A stretch of DNA of 64,000 nt. Source: Adiantum capillus-veneris. Its lineage: Eukaryota; Streptophyta; Polypodiopsida; Polypodiales; Pteridaceae. The stretch spans positions 120,558,817 through 120,622,816 of the forward strand of contig CM043958.1 of assembly GCA_014529385.2 (NCBI GenBank), written 5' to 3'. The position numbers were made by a program, and so were the translations under genes. The notes under the pieces are model-generated. The model was given only the letters and a program-made list of their open reading frames with translations. It ran no database searches and was not told where the DNA came from. Shown here one piece after another: positions 42,589-54,610 of the stretch; positions within the stretch are counted from its first letter, which is position 1, and each line of letters begins with the position of its first letter.

Positions 42589-45500
42589 CTACCCTACACC
42601 TAACTGCTTGCGAAAATGCGCAAAGCTCTCTGAGGGAAGTCCTTTTGTAAGTAGATTGGCAGGATTTTCTGTGGTGTGAACTTTGACAAGCTGAAGTTGC
42701 TTATCCTCGAGCATTTCCCTGATGAAATGATACTTCACATCCACATGCTTTGTCTTTGAGTGATAAACTGGATTGCGAGCCAATTGTATAGCACTTTGAC
42801 TATCACAATATAACACAGGCATCTCTTCTTTCATTCCCAAATCTGTTACTAGTCGATTAAGCCAAATTGATTCTCTGCATGCCTCTGATGCTGCAACATA
42901 TTCAGCCTCTGTAGTAGACCGAGTAACACAATCTTGTAATCTGGAATGCCATGATACTGCTCCATCAACCAATGTAAAGACATACCCTGACGTAGACCTT
43001 CGATTGTCTAAGTCACCTGCATAATCTGAGTCTGTAAAACCCTTTACACTTAGCTCCTGACTCCCATAGCATATACGCATACTCTTTGTAGCTTTCAGAT
43101 ATCTCAATATTCCTTTCACTGCCTCCCAATGTTTCTTGCCTGGGTTTGACATGTATCGACTTACTACTCCCACTGGAAATGCAATGTCTGGGCGAGTAGC
43201 AATCATTGCATACATCAAACTACCCACTGCAGACGCATATGGAATCTTATCCATTTCAGCGTGTTCTTCCTCAGACATAGGACAATCTTGTTTGCTAAGT
43301 TTCACATATGGTGGCAATGGAACACTCAATGCCTTTCCCTTCTCCATATTGAAACGTTGCAAAACCTTGTCAATATACTCTGTTTGAGATAACCAAATCA
43401 ACTTCTTTGATCTGTCTCTCTCAATGCGCATACCAAGTATATGACTTGCCTCACCCATGTCTTTCATGTCAAATGATTTTGCCATCTTTGACTTCAAAGC
43501 TGAAATTTCTTCCAAGTGCTTGCCAGCAATCAACATGTCATCCACATACAAAATAAGGATCAGCCAACTGCCATCCTTAGCCTTCTTTGTATATAGACAG
43601 AGATCGAACTCACTACGTTTGTAGCCTTGAGAAAGCATAAACTTGTGGAACTTATGGTACCATGCCCTCGGTGATTGTTTTAAGCCATAAAGACTCTTTA
43701 ACAACTGGCATACCAAATCTTCCTTGCCTTTCTCAACAAACCCTTCTGGCTGCTGCATGTAAATTTCCACATCTAAATCACCATGCAAGAACGCTGTCTT
43801 GACATCCATTTGGTGCAACACCAAATATAATATGGCAACCAATGCAAGAAAGCATCTCAATGTAGTCGTCTTGACCACCGGAGAGAAGCCTTCATCAAAG
43901 TCAATGCCTTGTTCTTGCTTAAAGCCCTTGGCAACAAGCCTTGCTTTGTATTTTGGCTGACTATCATGAGCGGTGATCTTATACCTGTAAACCCATTTAC
44001 AAGGTAGAGCCTTTTTGCCCTGTGGTAATTTAACTAGCTTCCATGTCTGGTTTTTATGCAGAGCTGTCATCTCTGACTGCATGGCCAATTGCCAATTCCC
44101 GGAGTCCTTCATTTGCACTGCTTCTTTGTAACATGAAGGCTCATTGCAATCAGTCAACATGACATAGTTCATAGATGGAACAAACCTATCAGGAGGTCGC
44201 GTGATACATCCGGATCTACGCACAATAGGTGGCTTAGGATCAGCCACAACCTGTGGTTCCACTCTATCCTGTCCTTGCTCCTCTTGAGCCCTGACATTTT
44301 GTCTTGCACGTGCAGGTCCATCTTCTTGGAAGACAACTCTTCTAATCTCCTCAACCCTCTCTGGTTTAGAATGATATTTGGCTTCATTAAAGTGAACATC
44401 ATTGCTGTGGATAACCTTTCTGGATTCGGGATCCCAAAGTCTGTACCCCATCTCACCAGAAGTACCATAGCCTAGAAAGATGCACTTTCTACTCTTTGGC
44501 TTAAGTTTGTTCCTAAATTCCTTTGGAACATGAGTATATGCCTCACAGCCAAAGACTCTGAGATGTTTTTATGAGGGCATTTTGCCTGACCATACCATCT
44601 CTGCCACTAAATCCTTCTGCAAAACCTTGCTAGGAGATCTATTTATAAGATGAACAGCTGTTGATACAGCTTCAGCCCAAAACCCATTCGGCAGTTGTGC
44701 ATTAGACAACATACTTCTGACCTTCTCTTGTATGGTCCTATTCATCCTCTCAGCAACACCATTTTGAGGAGGATTGTAAGGAGCAGTAAGTTCACGTTTT
44801 ATACCTTTTGACTCACAAAAGTCTTGAAAGGCCTTTGAAACATACTCTCCACCATTGTCAGTGCGTAAGCATTTAAGCTTCTTGCCAGTCTGATTCTCCA
44901 CAAGTGTCACAAACATTTTGAAAACACTAAACGCTTCATCCTTGTGCTTGAGAAAGTAAACCCATACTTTCCTCGAGTAATCATCTATAAATGTCATAAA
45001 GTAAGCAGCTCCCCCTAGAGATAGGTTAGGCATAGGTCCACACAAATCACTATGAACAAGTGCCAATTGTGTATCTCTTCTACTGCTTCTATGCTTATGT
45101 GGCTGCTGTGTTTGCTTACCATACAGACAATGTTCACACAATTCAAAATCATTAAATGACAAGCCAGGCAAATAACCAGAACGAGACAAGATTTCCATTC
45201 CCTTCTTGGACATATGTCCTAACCGGCTATGCCACAAAGAAACGTTCGGCTGCTCGGTTAGATTGATTACATTTTTAGAGACATTTGATACATAAATCAT
45301 GTAAAGTCCTCTAGAATTTACTCCATGTGCTACTGTCATAGAACCCTTGGATATCTTCCACATGTTCTGTCCAAAAGTGGTGACGTAGCCAGCATCATCA
45401 AGTAAACCTGTGCTGATCAAGCTCTTTGTAATTGCGGGAACATGTCTCACATTCTTCAGCGTGAAAGAAGAGCCATTCTGAAACCTCAATTGAACATCTC

Positions 45501-46569
45501 CAACACCTAAGATCTCACATGTCTGCCCATTGCCTAGCCGAACATGATCTTTAGTGGTCACATAAGAGGTAAACCACTCCTTGTTTGGAGACACATGAAG
45601 TGATGCCCCTAAGTCTATAATCCAGTCACTCAGTGCATTTCCATCAGATGCTGTAAGAAGAGCTGAGTCCATTGTATTTTTCAAGAAGTAGATATCTCCT
45701 GACACTAGACTGTCATCCTCTACAACAGTGTTTGTCACATTTATTTCTTGAATCTTCACTGAGGACTTGTTCTTCTCACCATGGTCTTCTGATTTCTCTT
45801 TGCCTTTTTTTGCTTTCCATTCTCTGCAGTCTCTTTTCATGTGACCCTTCTTGCCACAATGGTATCATTCTATGTCACTCTTGCCTTTAGCACTGCGGGA
45901 CTTGCTACGAGACTGATCCCTCTTTCCACCTTTGTACTTTTCTTTGGTCCTTCCCCTGACAACTAAGGCTGTTCCTTTGCCTTTTTCCATTGTCTTTCTG
46001 TTGGTTTCTTCAGTAAGCAGACTGCCTTCTACACCTGCTATGGTCAAACCATCTGGAGGTGCATAATTACTCAAAGCTGTGCGAAAAGTGTCCCAACTTT
46101 CCGGCAATGTGATCAACAGGAACATAGCTCTAACAGGTTCATCAAACTTGACACCTTGAGCTGACAAATGACTGTAGATGGTGTTGAATTCATTCAGATG
46201 ATTGGACATAGGTGTCCCTTCTTTCATCTTCAAGTCAACAAACTTCTTAAGCCAGTATACCTGTGAAGCTGCACTCTGCTTCTCATAAAAATCACTCAGC
46301 TTTGTCCATGCTTCATAAGCCGACATCTCGTCTGCTACATTGAAGTAAACGCTTTCTGCCAAAGTCAGCATAATGGTAGAAAGTGCCAATTCATCCATTT
46401 CACTCCATTCATCTTTGTCCATATCTTCTGGTTTTATCCCCTTGAGCTTTATAGGTTTTATCTGCTTCTTTTGTACCAACACGTGCCAAATCTGCTTCTT
46501 CCACAATGGGAAATCGGTTCCATCCAGCTTCTTGATATTGTAAAGAGCAGTGTCCTGTGATCCAGCCAT
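42589..46569 (-). pseudogene. Copia B Gag-Pol polyprotein, one frame with two stops
   Basis: 1,326 residues from ATG at 46569 (MAGSQDTALYNIKKLDGTDF). Gag domain residues 1-230 (LWKKQIWHVL; YLKK-like helices; LPESWDTFRTALSNY). The zinc knuckle near 236-249 should be CX2CX4HX4C, but its first Cys codon is TGA (45862-45864), leaving YHCGKKGHMKRDC. Protease near 319 has DLGA instead of D(S/T)GA. Integrase has HSRLGH, CEHC and catalytic D508, D571, E607 (HSD, TDN, AER; D-35-E spacing). A TAA (44569-44571) lies before HLRVFGCEAY. RT has DVKTAFLHGDLD, YGLKQSPRAWY and YVDDMLIAG near 1008; RNase H has FTDSDYAGD, STTEAEYVA and ends DVKYHFIREML. Otherwise complete and of normal copia length. Confidence 0.96.
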
Positions 46570-47627
46570 AATTACGCTTCACAGTAGTTTACTTTCCTGG
46601 GAAAAATTCGGCAGAGTTTCCCCTGTAAACTATCCTCTGAACCAATATCAACCTGTCAAATGAACCAATAAAGCTTCAGATTCTGCAGAAATTTCGGTAG
46701 AGTATCCTTTGTAAAATGGCTATGGTGTACGAAAAAACAGACCAAAAACAGCTCAAAAAACCACTGACTCTCTAATACTGTAAGCTGTGGGTAAACCTGT
46801 CCTGCACCTGTACTGTCTCTCACTGTCCTGTCATCACTGTCCTGTAAGCATAGACTGCGACAATGCCTCAATGGCAGTAAAGCAAAGATGCAATCCCAAC
46901 TGTCTAACTCACAGTCAATACATCCTAGCTGCCTATCTAAGGGTGCTCGAGGGATCGCTCCAAGACCTTTATCACCGAATGGATCTCAACATTCGAGAAT
47001 CCCCCAGCTCAATAAAACCTCACTCGACCCTCAACAAAGGCTGCAGTAAATCTGACAGTACATAGACTTCCCACAAAGTCATACATCCACAAATTTCCCA
47101 CTGTATGCTGTAACCGCTGCGGCAGTTGTTTGCTGCGTGACTCACAGCCAGCAAACCCTCAACAGACATACATCATCTCTGACAATACATCCCATGTGGA
47201 AGTACCTGCAATGTCAGGATGAAATCTGGAATATCAAGCAGCAAACACAAGCTACCTGATGAACTGGTGGATGTCGCCTACAGTCTCTGTGTAGGTGCGC
47301 CCGTGTCGTATGTGACACGCCTCCAAGAACTGTAAGCCGTCCTTTGTTGTGTAGATAGCCACAAATCAGCACTCTGGAAGTGCAGATATCCTCAGCACCT
47401 GCAGTCGTAGGCCGAAACCCCAAATTTGCAGAGTCGGATCTGCACCCGCCGAGACCACGTAGTCGAAAATGGCATGCGCAGAACTTTGTTGAAGTCGAAC
47501 GGTGGCCGAGATGACCTCAGGAATTGGGGACGTGTCTTCGCCTATTGAATCTCACTCCAATCTGAGCAGGTGACTCTGGCTACCTGCAAATGCTGCCTCG
47601 AGCCTCGATCCGAGCTTTGATACCAGT
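46570..47627 (-). other. Copia B 5' leader
   Basis: 1,058 bp between primer site and gag ATG, no coding motif. It contains repeated CCTGT / CACTGTCCTGT words (46800-46845) and a module at 46940-47043 that recurs in the leader of the TR-GAG element (58989-59083). Primer site (minus strand) TGGTATCAAAGC at 47614-47625, two bases from the 5' LTR, close to the tRNA-Met complement. Confidence 0.85.
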
Positions 47628-47817
47628 TGAAGGAGTACGAGCGGAAGTGCGACGCGAGAGAGTGCGAGAAGAAGAGCACGACGATATGGTGAACTCGCTC
47701 TACTGTAATGTGTAGGGCATAGTGAGTTCTTATTAGGTTTTTACAAAAGAATATGTGTACATACCTGGCGGCCCGCCCACTTACCTGGGCAACCACATTG
47801 GGCTTTATACCCCAACA
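47628..47817 (-). repeat. Copia B 5' LTR
   Basis: 190 bp, plus-strand TGAAGGAGTACG to ACCCCAACA; TSD TGGTG follows at 47818-47822. A minus-strand TATAAAG word lies at the start of the LTR near 47805. Confidence 0.94.
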
Positions 47818-47822
47818 TGGTG

Positions 47823-48124
47823 CGCTTCACAGACAATGCAATCAATGCATGAGCATGCACATCCTTAACATCTTAACAAGCTTGTTCTGCCGTAGGCAAA
47901 ACAACTCTAACAAAAGCAATCCTTGCAACAAGAGTTGCAACATCCTCAACATCGCCTACATCCTCAGAACCAGGACGTACATCAATGCCCTGCACAATAT
48001 TCCAGATGCCCTTTGATACAAGAACGTGTTGCATCATATAAGCCCACATAGGGTAATTGTCCCCATCCAACCTGTCCTCAGCAGCAAACATCTTGAACAC
48101 ATCTGTGTTGTTGTTGTCAGCCAT
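47823..48124 (-). pseudogene. Copia A2 gag N-terminus
   Basis: ATG at 48124 (MADNNNTDVFKMFAAEDRLD), then NYPMWAYMMQHVLVSKGIWN and GSEDVGDVEDVATL. It is the same protein as the A1 gag start at 20933 and continues on the far side of copia B at 42304. A stop lies near 47873. Confidence 0.92.
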
Positions 48125-48457
48125 GGTAAATGCTGCACCTGATGTGAAAACTGCTCGAAAATAGGAGAAATGGAGAGGGAACAACACGTGTTATATAGCA
48201 CAAACCGTAGAAGACTGTAAGGCACCTGTTATGGAGAAAACGGCACTGATAGAAACTCTGCACAAAATGTCAAAATAGCCTGTGCAGTACTGCCTGTAGT
48301 GGAAACGGATGCCGAACTGAGCCCAAATAAAAAATTTGAGCGGACCAGGCTCTACGAGCTTTTCCAAAATATTTGTCGACCTACGAACGCTTGCCAAAGC
48401 TCACTGAAATCGAAAAAGCTGGTGCAACTGGCGACTAAGCCCAGGAGGATGCAACCT

Positions 48458-48469
48458 GCTCTGATACCA
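48458..48469 (-). other. Copia A2 primer binding site (tRNA-Met)
   Basis: Minus-strand TGGTATCAGAGC, two bases from the 5' LTR; identical to A1. Confidence 0.93.
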
Positions 48470-48471
48470 AT

Positions 48472-48697
48472 TGTTGGAATTAGGGTTGCAGAGAAACACA
48501 CACAGCTTGGAGAAGATGAAGGAAGCTCAAGGCACACAATAGGAGTGTATTACTTAGTGTGCAATGGAAAGATAGATAGCCCTAGAGTGATGGGCATATA
48601 TACAATGCTCGGGGGAAAAAACCTCCTAAAGAGGGAAAAAATGCCCCAACGGTCCTAGTGTGTTCACACACATCACTACCACATGTATATGGTAACA
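48472..48697 (-). repeat. Copia A2 5' LTR
   Basis: 226 bp, plus-strand TGTTGGAATT to TATGGTAACA; matches A1 LTRs at 21294-21520 and 2949-3160. Both terminal TG/CA pairs are intact here. Confidence 0.93.
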
Positions 48698-50602
48698 AAT
48701 CCATGGCATGTTTGCCGAATGAAAGAAAGTTTTTGATAGAAATTCCCACCAAGAAATTCGTTAAAAAAGCACTTTGCTTCCGTACCAAAATATGAGAAAA
48801 TGATATCCCTTCTTGTAGAATCAACAAAATACTTATCTTGACTTTACATTAAAACCATAAACTATAAAGTCACCATATAGGTGTGAGAATAGAGCCCCTT
48901 GGCAACACCATACTACAAGCACACCATCCAAATATAAAGATTCCATGGACCCTCTTCCATCCGTTGCCCATATACCTAAACCAAATGGGAATGGCTTAAT
49001 TCACACTAGCTCTATATGGGATACTCAAGTATCTTCAGACACTACGTATCCTGTTTTTCAGCAACTTGTCATATTTATTTGGTGAAGCTAAAAACAAAAT
49101 TTATAGGTCATGTTCATTCCTTAGGTAAGTTATGAGGTGAAGAATATAGCCAATTTTCACTTTTGTCAAATCAATACCATATTAAGATTATGGTGATAAG
49201 TTTTAAGATGAAAATAATATAAAATTAAGGGCAATTGTAACAAAATCTCTATAAATTGAATACAACTCTTCATTAAAAAAAGATTTTTCATTAATTTCAA
49301 GGTTTATGGATAGGAAAAAACCTATTATAACAAAACCTTGAGCATCATAACTTAGTTCTTAAACCAGATTTTTGTTATACTTAAAAAAACCCAAATCTTG
49401 AAAACGCTAACCAAGAGGAAAATTTTGGTCTTTCAAAGCCTCTATCATTAACACAATGAGGTTATGGAGCAAAACTTAAGGTCTATAATGTATCTATAGG
49501 CGAACACACATCATCAACAATGAAACATTTTTCAAGGTTTCAAATTCATAGGAATCTTATAATTTAAGCTCATTTAAGAAAATGTATAGTGCGTAATTTC
49601 TTGGAAAACAAACATTGCTATGAAAAATCAAGGACAATGTATAGATAGATTTTCCAATTGGGCCCATATGAGGTACTTGTATACAATTAAAGGAGATAAA
49701 TAAACAAATAAAAAAGTGGACTTTATTTTAGGACTAATCTTTCAATAAATAGAAAATGAGAATTTCAACATGTGCAAATTTGGGATATGACACAAATCAC
49801 CAAATGTGGCTTGCATAACCATCAAATAGTATCGCCTTAAGTATGAAGTGGTAGATCTAGTATATATGCAACATAAGACAATTAAAATTTAAATGAACTA
49901 AGTGTTTCATGTGGTTTTTAATCAAACTCATAAATATTGCGTGCTTGGTCCATACGACATTTTACATTTAATTCAAGTCACAATTTTTTTTTTTCACATG
50001 AGAGCTGTCAAGACATATATAACTAACTACCATGGATTATTGCATGGATCCTACTCATTTTTTTCTTGAGCTAGGTTACGAGTTTTACGAGTTTTACTGA
50101 AACATCAAATGTTGTTTTGCATAGGTGTTTTTCATGAGTTTAGTTACTATTGAGGTTGTGTACAAAAGCCATGGATTATATTATTTATGAGTACTTTTGA
50201 TGACATTTTATAAGTTTGTAAAAGCATTGTTCTCTTTTATTTAAACCGGTGAAACGAGTTTACTTTTTGGTACCAAACTAGTGCCAAGAGCGTATGGCAT
50301 GATGACATTTGCACATATATATAACACCACCTTGTGGTATGTTAAACCTCATGACTATGGTACCTTGGCCCTTGCAAAGGTATGCATGTCCTTTAAAATC
50401 ATGACATCCACAACAACACAAGCCAAGATGCCTTTAAGGGCTTGAAGGCACACAAAAGCCCGTGTCAATGCCTTGTAACACTCAAAAACTTTGACATGTT
50501 TATGCTTGAAGCCAACGAAGTAGGTCCCAAAAATGTTGTTTTTAAGGAAACCCATTAATTAGTTTAGGGGGGAACAAAGGGAAAGGGAAGAGTGAGGAAG
50601 AA

Positions 50603-50604
<2 letters not shown>

Positions 50605-50654
<50 letters not shown>

Positions 50655-50681
50655 GGGTGGGGTGGTGGTGGTGGTGGTGGT
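50605..50681. repeat. G homopolymer of about 49 plus (GGT)n
   Basis: G run from 50605 to 50653, then GGGTGGGTGGGGTGG and GGT repeats to about 50681. Such a run could form G-quadruplexes and is also a place where read length is unreliable. Confidence 0.93.
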
Positions 50682-50889
50682 TTGTTTTTTTTTTTAATGT
50701 TTAAGGGCACCTCAAAGGGCACCGTAAGCATATAGTCTAGTGGTTAAGTTTGAGTCTTATTCCCTCTACGTGATGAGGTCAATTCCTGCCCACTAAGAAT
50801 GGTTTAAATCGTGAGTGCATTGGAGATGTTAATTGGAGATGCTAAAGCATCTTGGCAAGATTCTATGTAATGAAGAGTGAAAGTAGTGA

Positions 50890-51000
50890 GTAGCAATAAG
50901 AAACCGTCCATAACAAACAAAAACGTGTAGCAATAAGAAACCGTCCTTAACAAACAAAAACGTGTAGCAATAAGAAACCGTCCTTAACAAACAAAAACTT
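50890..51000. repeat. Three tandem 37-bp repeats
   Basis: Units start at 50890, 50927 and 50964 with GTAGCAATAAGAAACCGTCC. Copies 2 and 3 are identical over 35 bp; copy 1 has one change (CCATAAC for CCTTAAC). No unique spacers. Confidence 0.95.
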
Positions 51001-52825
51001 ACATTTTGAAAACTTGGGGTGTAGCGTGTTAATGTGAAAACTACTCTATCCTTCTTACCTTTGCCATAGTGGCTTTTGAGACATAATGAGAACCTCGTCT
51101 ATTGGATGATTATGTCGTAAGTAAAATTTGCCCTCCTTTCACAAGCTCAAAGATTACTTGACAAATTAGTAGTGCACAAGCTTTGCTTACATAAAATCCA
51201 TGTCTCATCTGGACTTTCTTGATGCCAAGAGGCCACTCCATGGGCCATGGTTGTGTAACACCAAAATCCAACTCTTTTGGTCATAGGTGATGCACCACAA
51301 AACAAAAGTACTTGGGTCAAGCCACTAGAAACTGAATTATTTTGGCTGCAGGAGGCCACCTTATGCTTGCATCAACCTTGTGGTGGTGGGAGGGCTCCCT
51401 TATGGTGGTCCTTGTACGGGATGAGGGGAACCCAAGGTACTTGAGTGTGAATGGCATGCTCCAAAACCTAAAAGATAGCATGAAGGAGGTGACTCCTTGG
51501 CTTGCGAAAGTTGTACTTGCCAATACAAGGATGAGCAGACAACACGTTTGTGACACAAAATGCCAAAAAGAGGAGATGCTCCCAATAAGCCAAAGCAGGA
51601 CCAATTCTGTGCAGGTCCATGGAAAAGTTTATTTCTGCACAAGGGCTCACTCATGCACTACCTTTTCTCCAAAAGTTATGGCAGTGGTGCTAAAACTAGC
51701 ACCGGTGGCCCTTTCCATGGCTTGAGGACTCTCCACTAAGCTCTAATACGATTATAAGGTTTGAGGGACTAAAGAGTGATCTCTTCACACGGTCACCTCC
51801 TCTTATAGGTTCCTTGAATTATCTTTAGGGAACCCCTAAACATAGCATGCTATAGTTGGTCTTGCCTAAGGACCATGTCCACCCAGAGGGTGTCTTACTC
51901 TTGTCTTGATGAGAAAGGTGAACCTAGACACGAGTCTATTTAAAGGATCTTTCTTAATGAAACATGCTTGCATTCTTGGAGCTAAACTATGTAGCTTATG
52001 TGCCGTTGATGGGATTTGTCTTGCTAAATTGTTGTGAGGTAAGAAGAGGCTTGTAGAATTTTTGTGTGAGGTAGCAAGAACTACTGTGTGCTGTTGATGG
52101 AATTTGCGTTCTCTGCAGAAGTGTTGTGTGCTTGTGTAGGAGGTAAGAATAGGTTTTCAGATGTGTGATGTGTGAGGTAACAAGAGGTTTGCAGCCTACT
52201 CTGTGTTCTATGTTGGGAAGGGGGTGGATAAAGGCAGGCGTGTGCACACATGTTGGTTGTTTGCAGGAATGTGTAGACAAGCTAGATGTTTTGGTTATAC
52301 TAGTCGATTATTGCTGCTTCCATTGATGATGACATGGTTTTTGTGCAGGAGGTGGGCTATAAATGAGGGACTCATTGCCATGATAAAGGCGATACGATTG
52401 GGATTTAGAGGACATCCGTGACAAAGATTATCTGAGTGGACACCCGTCGTATGATGAATATGAGATCATTGATTATAGCGACTTTTGATACACAAAAGAG
52501 TGCATATGGGGCCTGTGATTTGTAAATTTTGCCACATTGATAAAATTGTCCTTTTTGGTCTTTCTATTGGTTTGTTGTGTCCTCTTATAGTTACTAATAA
52601 GTGTCCTAGTAATGGTACCCTAATAAGTGTCCTGGTAGTGGTAGTGGTGCCCCTGAAGGTTATTGGCCCCTTTACCCTACTTTTATTTCACCTTTCATTT
52701 CACATCCTTACATGTATTGACTTTTCTTGCATTCTATTGTTTTGGAATGCTAAAGTGAAGCTTCACCTTGCATAATTCTAGTAAATTCTATACATACATT
52801 CAACTCACACATAAACACTCTCTCT

Positions 52826-52837
52826 TTGTCTCTCTCA

Positions 52838-52880
<43 letters not shown>
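52826..52880. repeat. Compound (CT)n(CA)n microsatellite
   Basis: CT tract (about 52826-52858) followed by CA tract (52859-52880). Confidence 0.94.
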
Positions 52881-53321
52881 GAGTTCTTTTTTATTTTACC
52901 TTTCATTCACAGCCTCACATAGATTGACTTTTCTTGCACACTATAACTTAATTCTAGTGAGTGTTTGGGAAAGTCTCTTTTATTTAAGCGGCCCTTGGTT
53001 GAGTTTTCTCCTCGAAAAAAAGAAAACTAGAAATACTAGCAATTTGTTTTTAAATTTATAGAAAATTTGAATTATTTTCTCACATATTTCACCGGATTTT
53101 CTTCCCTTTACCATGGTTTGCAACTGGCTAATCTAGATTTTAAACTGGCTCAAGGCTAAGCTGAGGTAATCCTTTCTCAAACACTGATTCCAATTAATGA
53201 TTCTATCACTTTTTTATTGTTTTAGAAAGCCACCGTGACCCTTTCACTTGTTTTTTTTTGCAAAGTTCACAAATTGTGAGTAAAAGATATATTAGAACCA
53301 CAAAATTTACAAAGCTAGCCA

Positions 53322-53407
53322 TGGCGTTCTTGGATGCCATGGCCCACACCGGGCCATGGCATCCAAGAACGCCACGAAGGTGTGGACCATGGCATCCAAG
53401 AACGCCA
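53322..53407. repeat. Perfect 24-bp hairpin plus third copy
   Basis: 53322-53345 and 53351-53374 are perfect reverse complements with a 5-base loop (ACACC). A third copy at 53379-53407 is the reverse complement of 53322-53350 over 29 bp with one mismatch. Two alternative stems are therefore possible. Confidence 0.93.
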
Positions 53408-53825
53408 TGAAGTTCCAGATCATACCAAAAAGATTACATTAGGCTCATGGCTTTTACAGGGAGCCTTTACCCAATATAGCCTTTATAAAGAGACGTAAAC
53501 AACTTAACACCGCACATATAAGTCCATAGTGTCGGGCTTTTTACATGGAAGCCCATAACCAGTACACAGTTCAACCCACTCGTGAACCATGTGATCCACC
53601 AACATCAGGGGACTACCACCCCACCCGAAATGCACATGCCCAGGAAATCCAATAGAACCAAACAAGACAAGCAAGATGAAAAAAAAATTCACCTCAATGT
53701 TGACGGCGGAACACAGAAGAAGTTTCCCCAATATGTTGTATCATTATTTTTGAAGCGTAATGATACTTTTTGTAATATTTGAACAATCATTAGACTTTGT
53801 AAGAATGAGCCTCTATGGAGGAATG

Positions 53826-53833
53826 TATATAAG
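53826..53833 (+). promoter_or_regulatory. Candidate LTR TATA box
   Basis: TATATAAG, about 70 bp before the (GA)n tract. Confidence 0.5.
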
Positions 53834-53899
53834 TCAATTTTTGTAACCCTAAACCCAACTTTTGAATTAATCAAATCCGGTTATCACTGTGCGTGGTGT

Positions 53900-53901
<2 letters not shown>

Positions 53902-53987
<86 letters not shown>
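53902..53987. repeat. (GA)n microsatellite in LTR
   Basis: GA tract of about 86 bp, the longest perfect dinucleotide array in the window. Confidence 0.97.
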
Positions 53988-53990
<3 letters not shown>

Positions 53991-54610
53991 CTTCTCTTCC
54001 ATACGCTCGCTACGGAAGGTCCATTGCTAAACCAACACCACCATCATGTTAGCAACGGCGAGGGCTTCCATGCAACGCAAAGAGTGTGTGATTTCGACTA
54101 TGATGCAAAGTGACCTCCTCCGAGCTTTTTTGTGAGTTTCTTGCAAACCAAGTGTCCGTTTGGTGAGTTATTTGCAGCTATGGATTCATGCAGAGTAGGA
54201 CTACGCATTAGAATCGTATGCCACAAAAAATGATAACCTGTATTTTACTGCCTGTCTTTATACGCGATTGTCGCAAGAGATAGTTGGAGATCGGTTATCA
54301 AGTCATAGTCCATAAGGTATTGATCTCATGATAAGGAGAGTATATCTTGTAAGTTGTGTGACATTTCGAATGCATTTGGGCTAGATTCGGATAGCATTAG
54401 CATCGTGGGTTGGATTGCTTTCACTAGTGCATAAGAACGTTTGGATTCGATTTCCTCGATTAGAGATTGTCTTAGAAGGTCGAGAAGTAGTTTAACACCC
54501 ACCTTCTTGTTTCCATGCACCTACGGGTTAAGCTTCGCCCTTGGCCGACATAGAGTTGTTGGTTCTGTTCTTGCTATGCTAGCGTCCGCTCGCGGCGTAT
54601 CCGCCAACAT

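Larger units (their letters stand above)
42310..47817 (-). mobile_element. Ty1/copia element, family B, nearly intact
   Basis: A 5.5-kb element in the gag region of copia A2, with 190-bp LTRs at both ends (about 97% alike by eye), TSD TGGTG, a tRNA-Met-like primer site, a long leader of about 1 kb, and one gag-pol frame from 46569 to 42589. Only two stops interrupt that frame. The gene order gag, protease, integrase, RT, RNase H is copia. It is the most complete protein-coding element in the window. Confidence 0.96.
29978..48697 (-). mobile_element. Ty1/copia element, family A copy 2 (A2), 3'-truncated, nested host
   Basis: Same family and strand as A1. It keeps the 5' LTR (48472-48697), primer site (48458-48469), gag, protease, integrase and most of RT/RNase H, but homology to A1 stops inside RNase H at about 29978, so the 3' LTR is missing. 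It is interrupted by the gag-protease LTR element (32160-41110) and by copia B (42310-47817). Both junctions rejoin to sequence colinear with A1. It provides the empty sites for the two insertions in A1, and A1 provides those for A2. Confidence 0.93.
48698..53734. other. Stretch without recognisable gene
   Basis: AT-rich, no family motif. A purine/pyrimidine-mixed part at 51140-51760 holds several overlapping frames on both strands, none with a known domain. A decayed GCTCTAATACGATTATAAGG (51750) faintly recalls a copia primer site beside an LTR, but I cannot confirm it. Tracts and a hairpin are listed separately. Confidence 0.45.
53735..54609 (+). repeat. 5' LTR (left edge uncertain)
   Basis: Right end CCGCCAACA next to the primer site is firm. 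The left end is a guess: TGTTGTATC at 53735 is a plausible TG start. It contains a TATATAAG box (53826-53833) and an 86-bp (GA)n tract in the likely transcribed part. No partner LTR in the window to confirm. Confidence 0.55.

Noticed and set aside
50890-51000. Possible CRISPR-like array
   Set aside because: The 37-bp units are contiguous with no spacers and the context is plant DNA.
51140-51760. Possible host gene with overlapping frames of 84-127 aa on both strands
   Set aside because: No conserved motif, no splice pattern and similar openness on both strands; not supportable.
53322-53374. Plant microRNA precursor
   Set aside because: A perfect stem with a 5-base loop and no extended arms does not fit a plant microRNA foldback; left as a hairpin.
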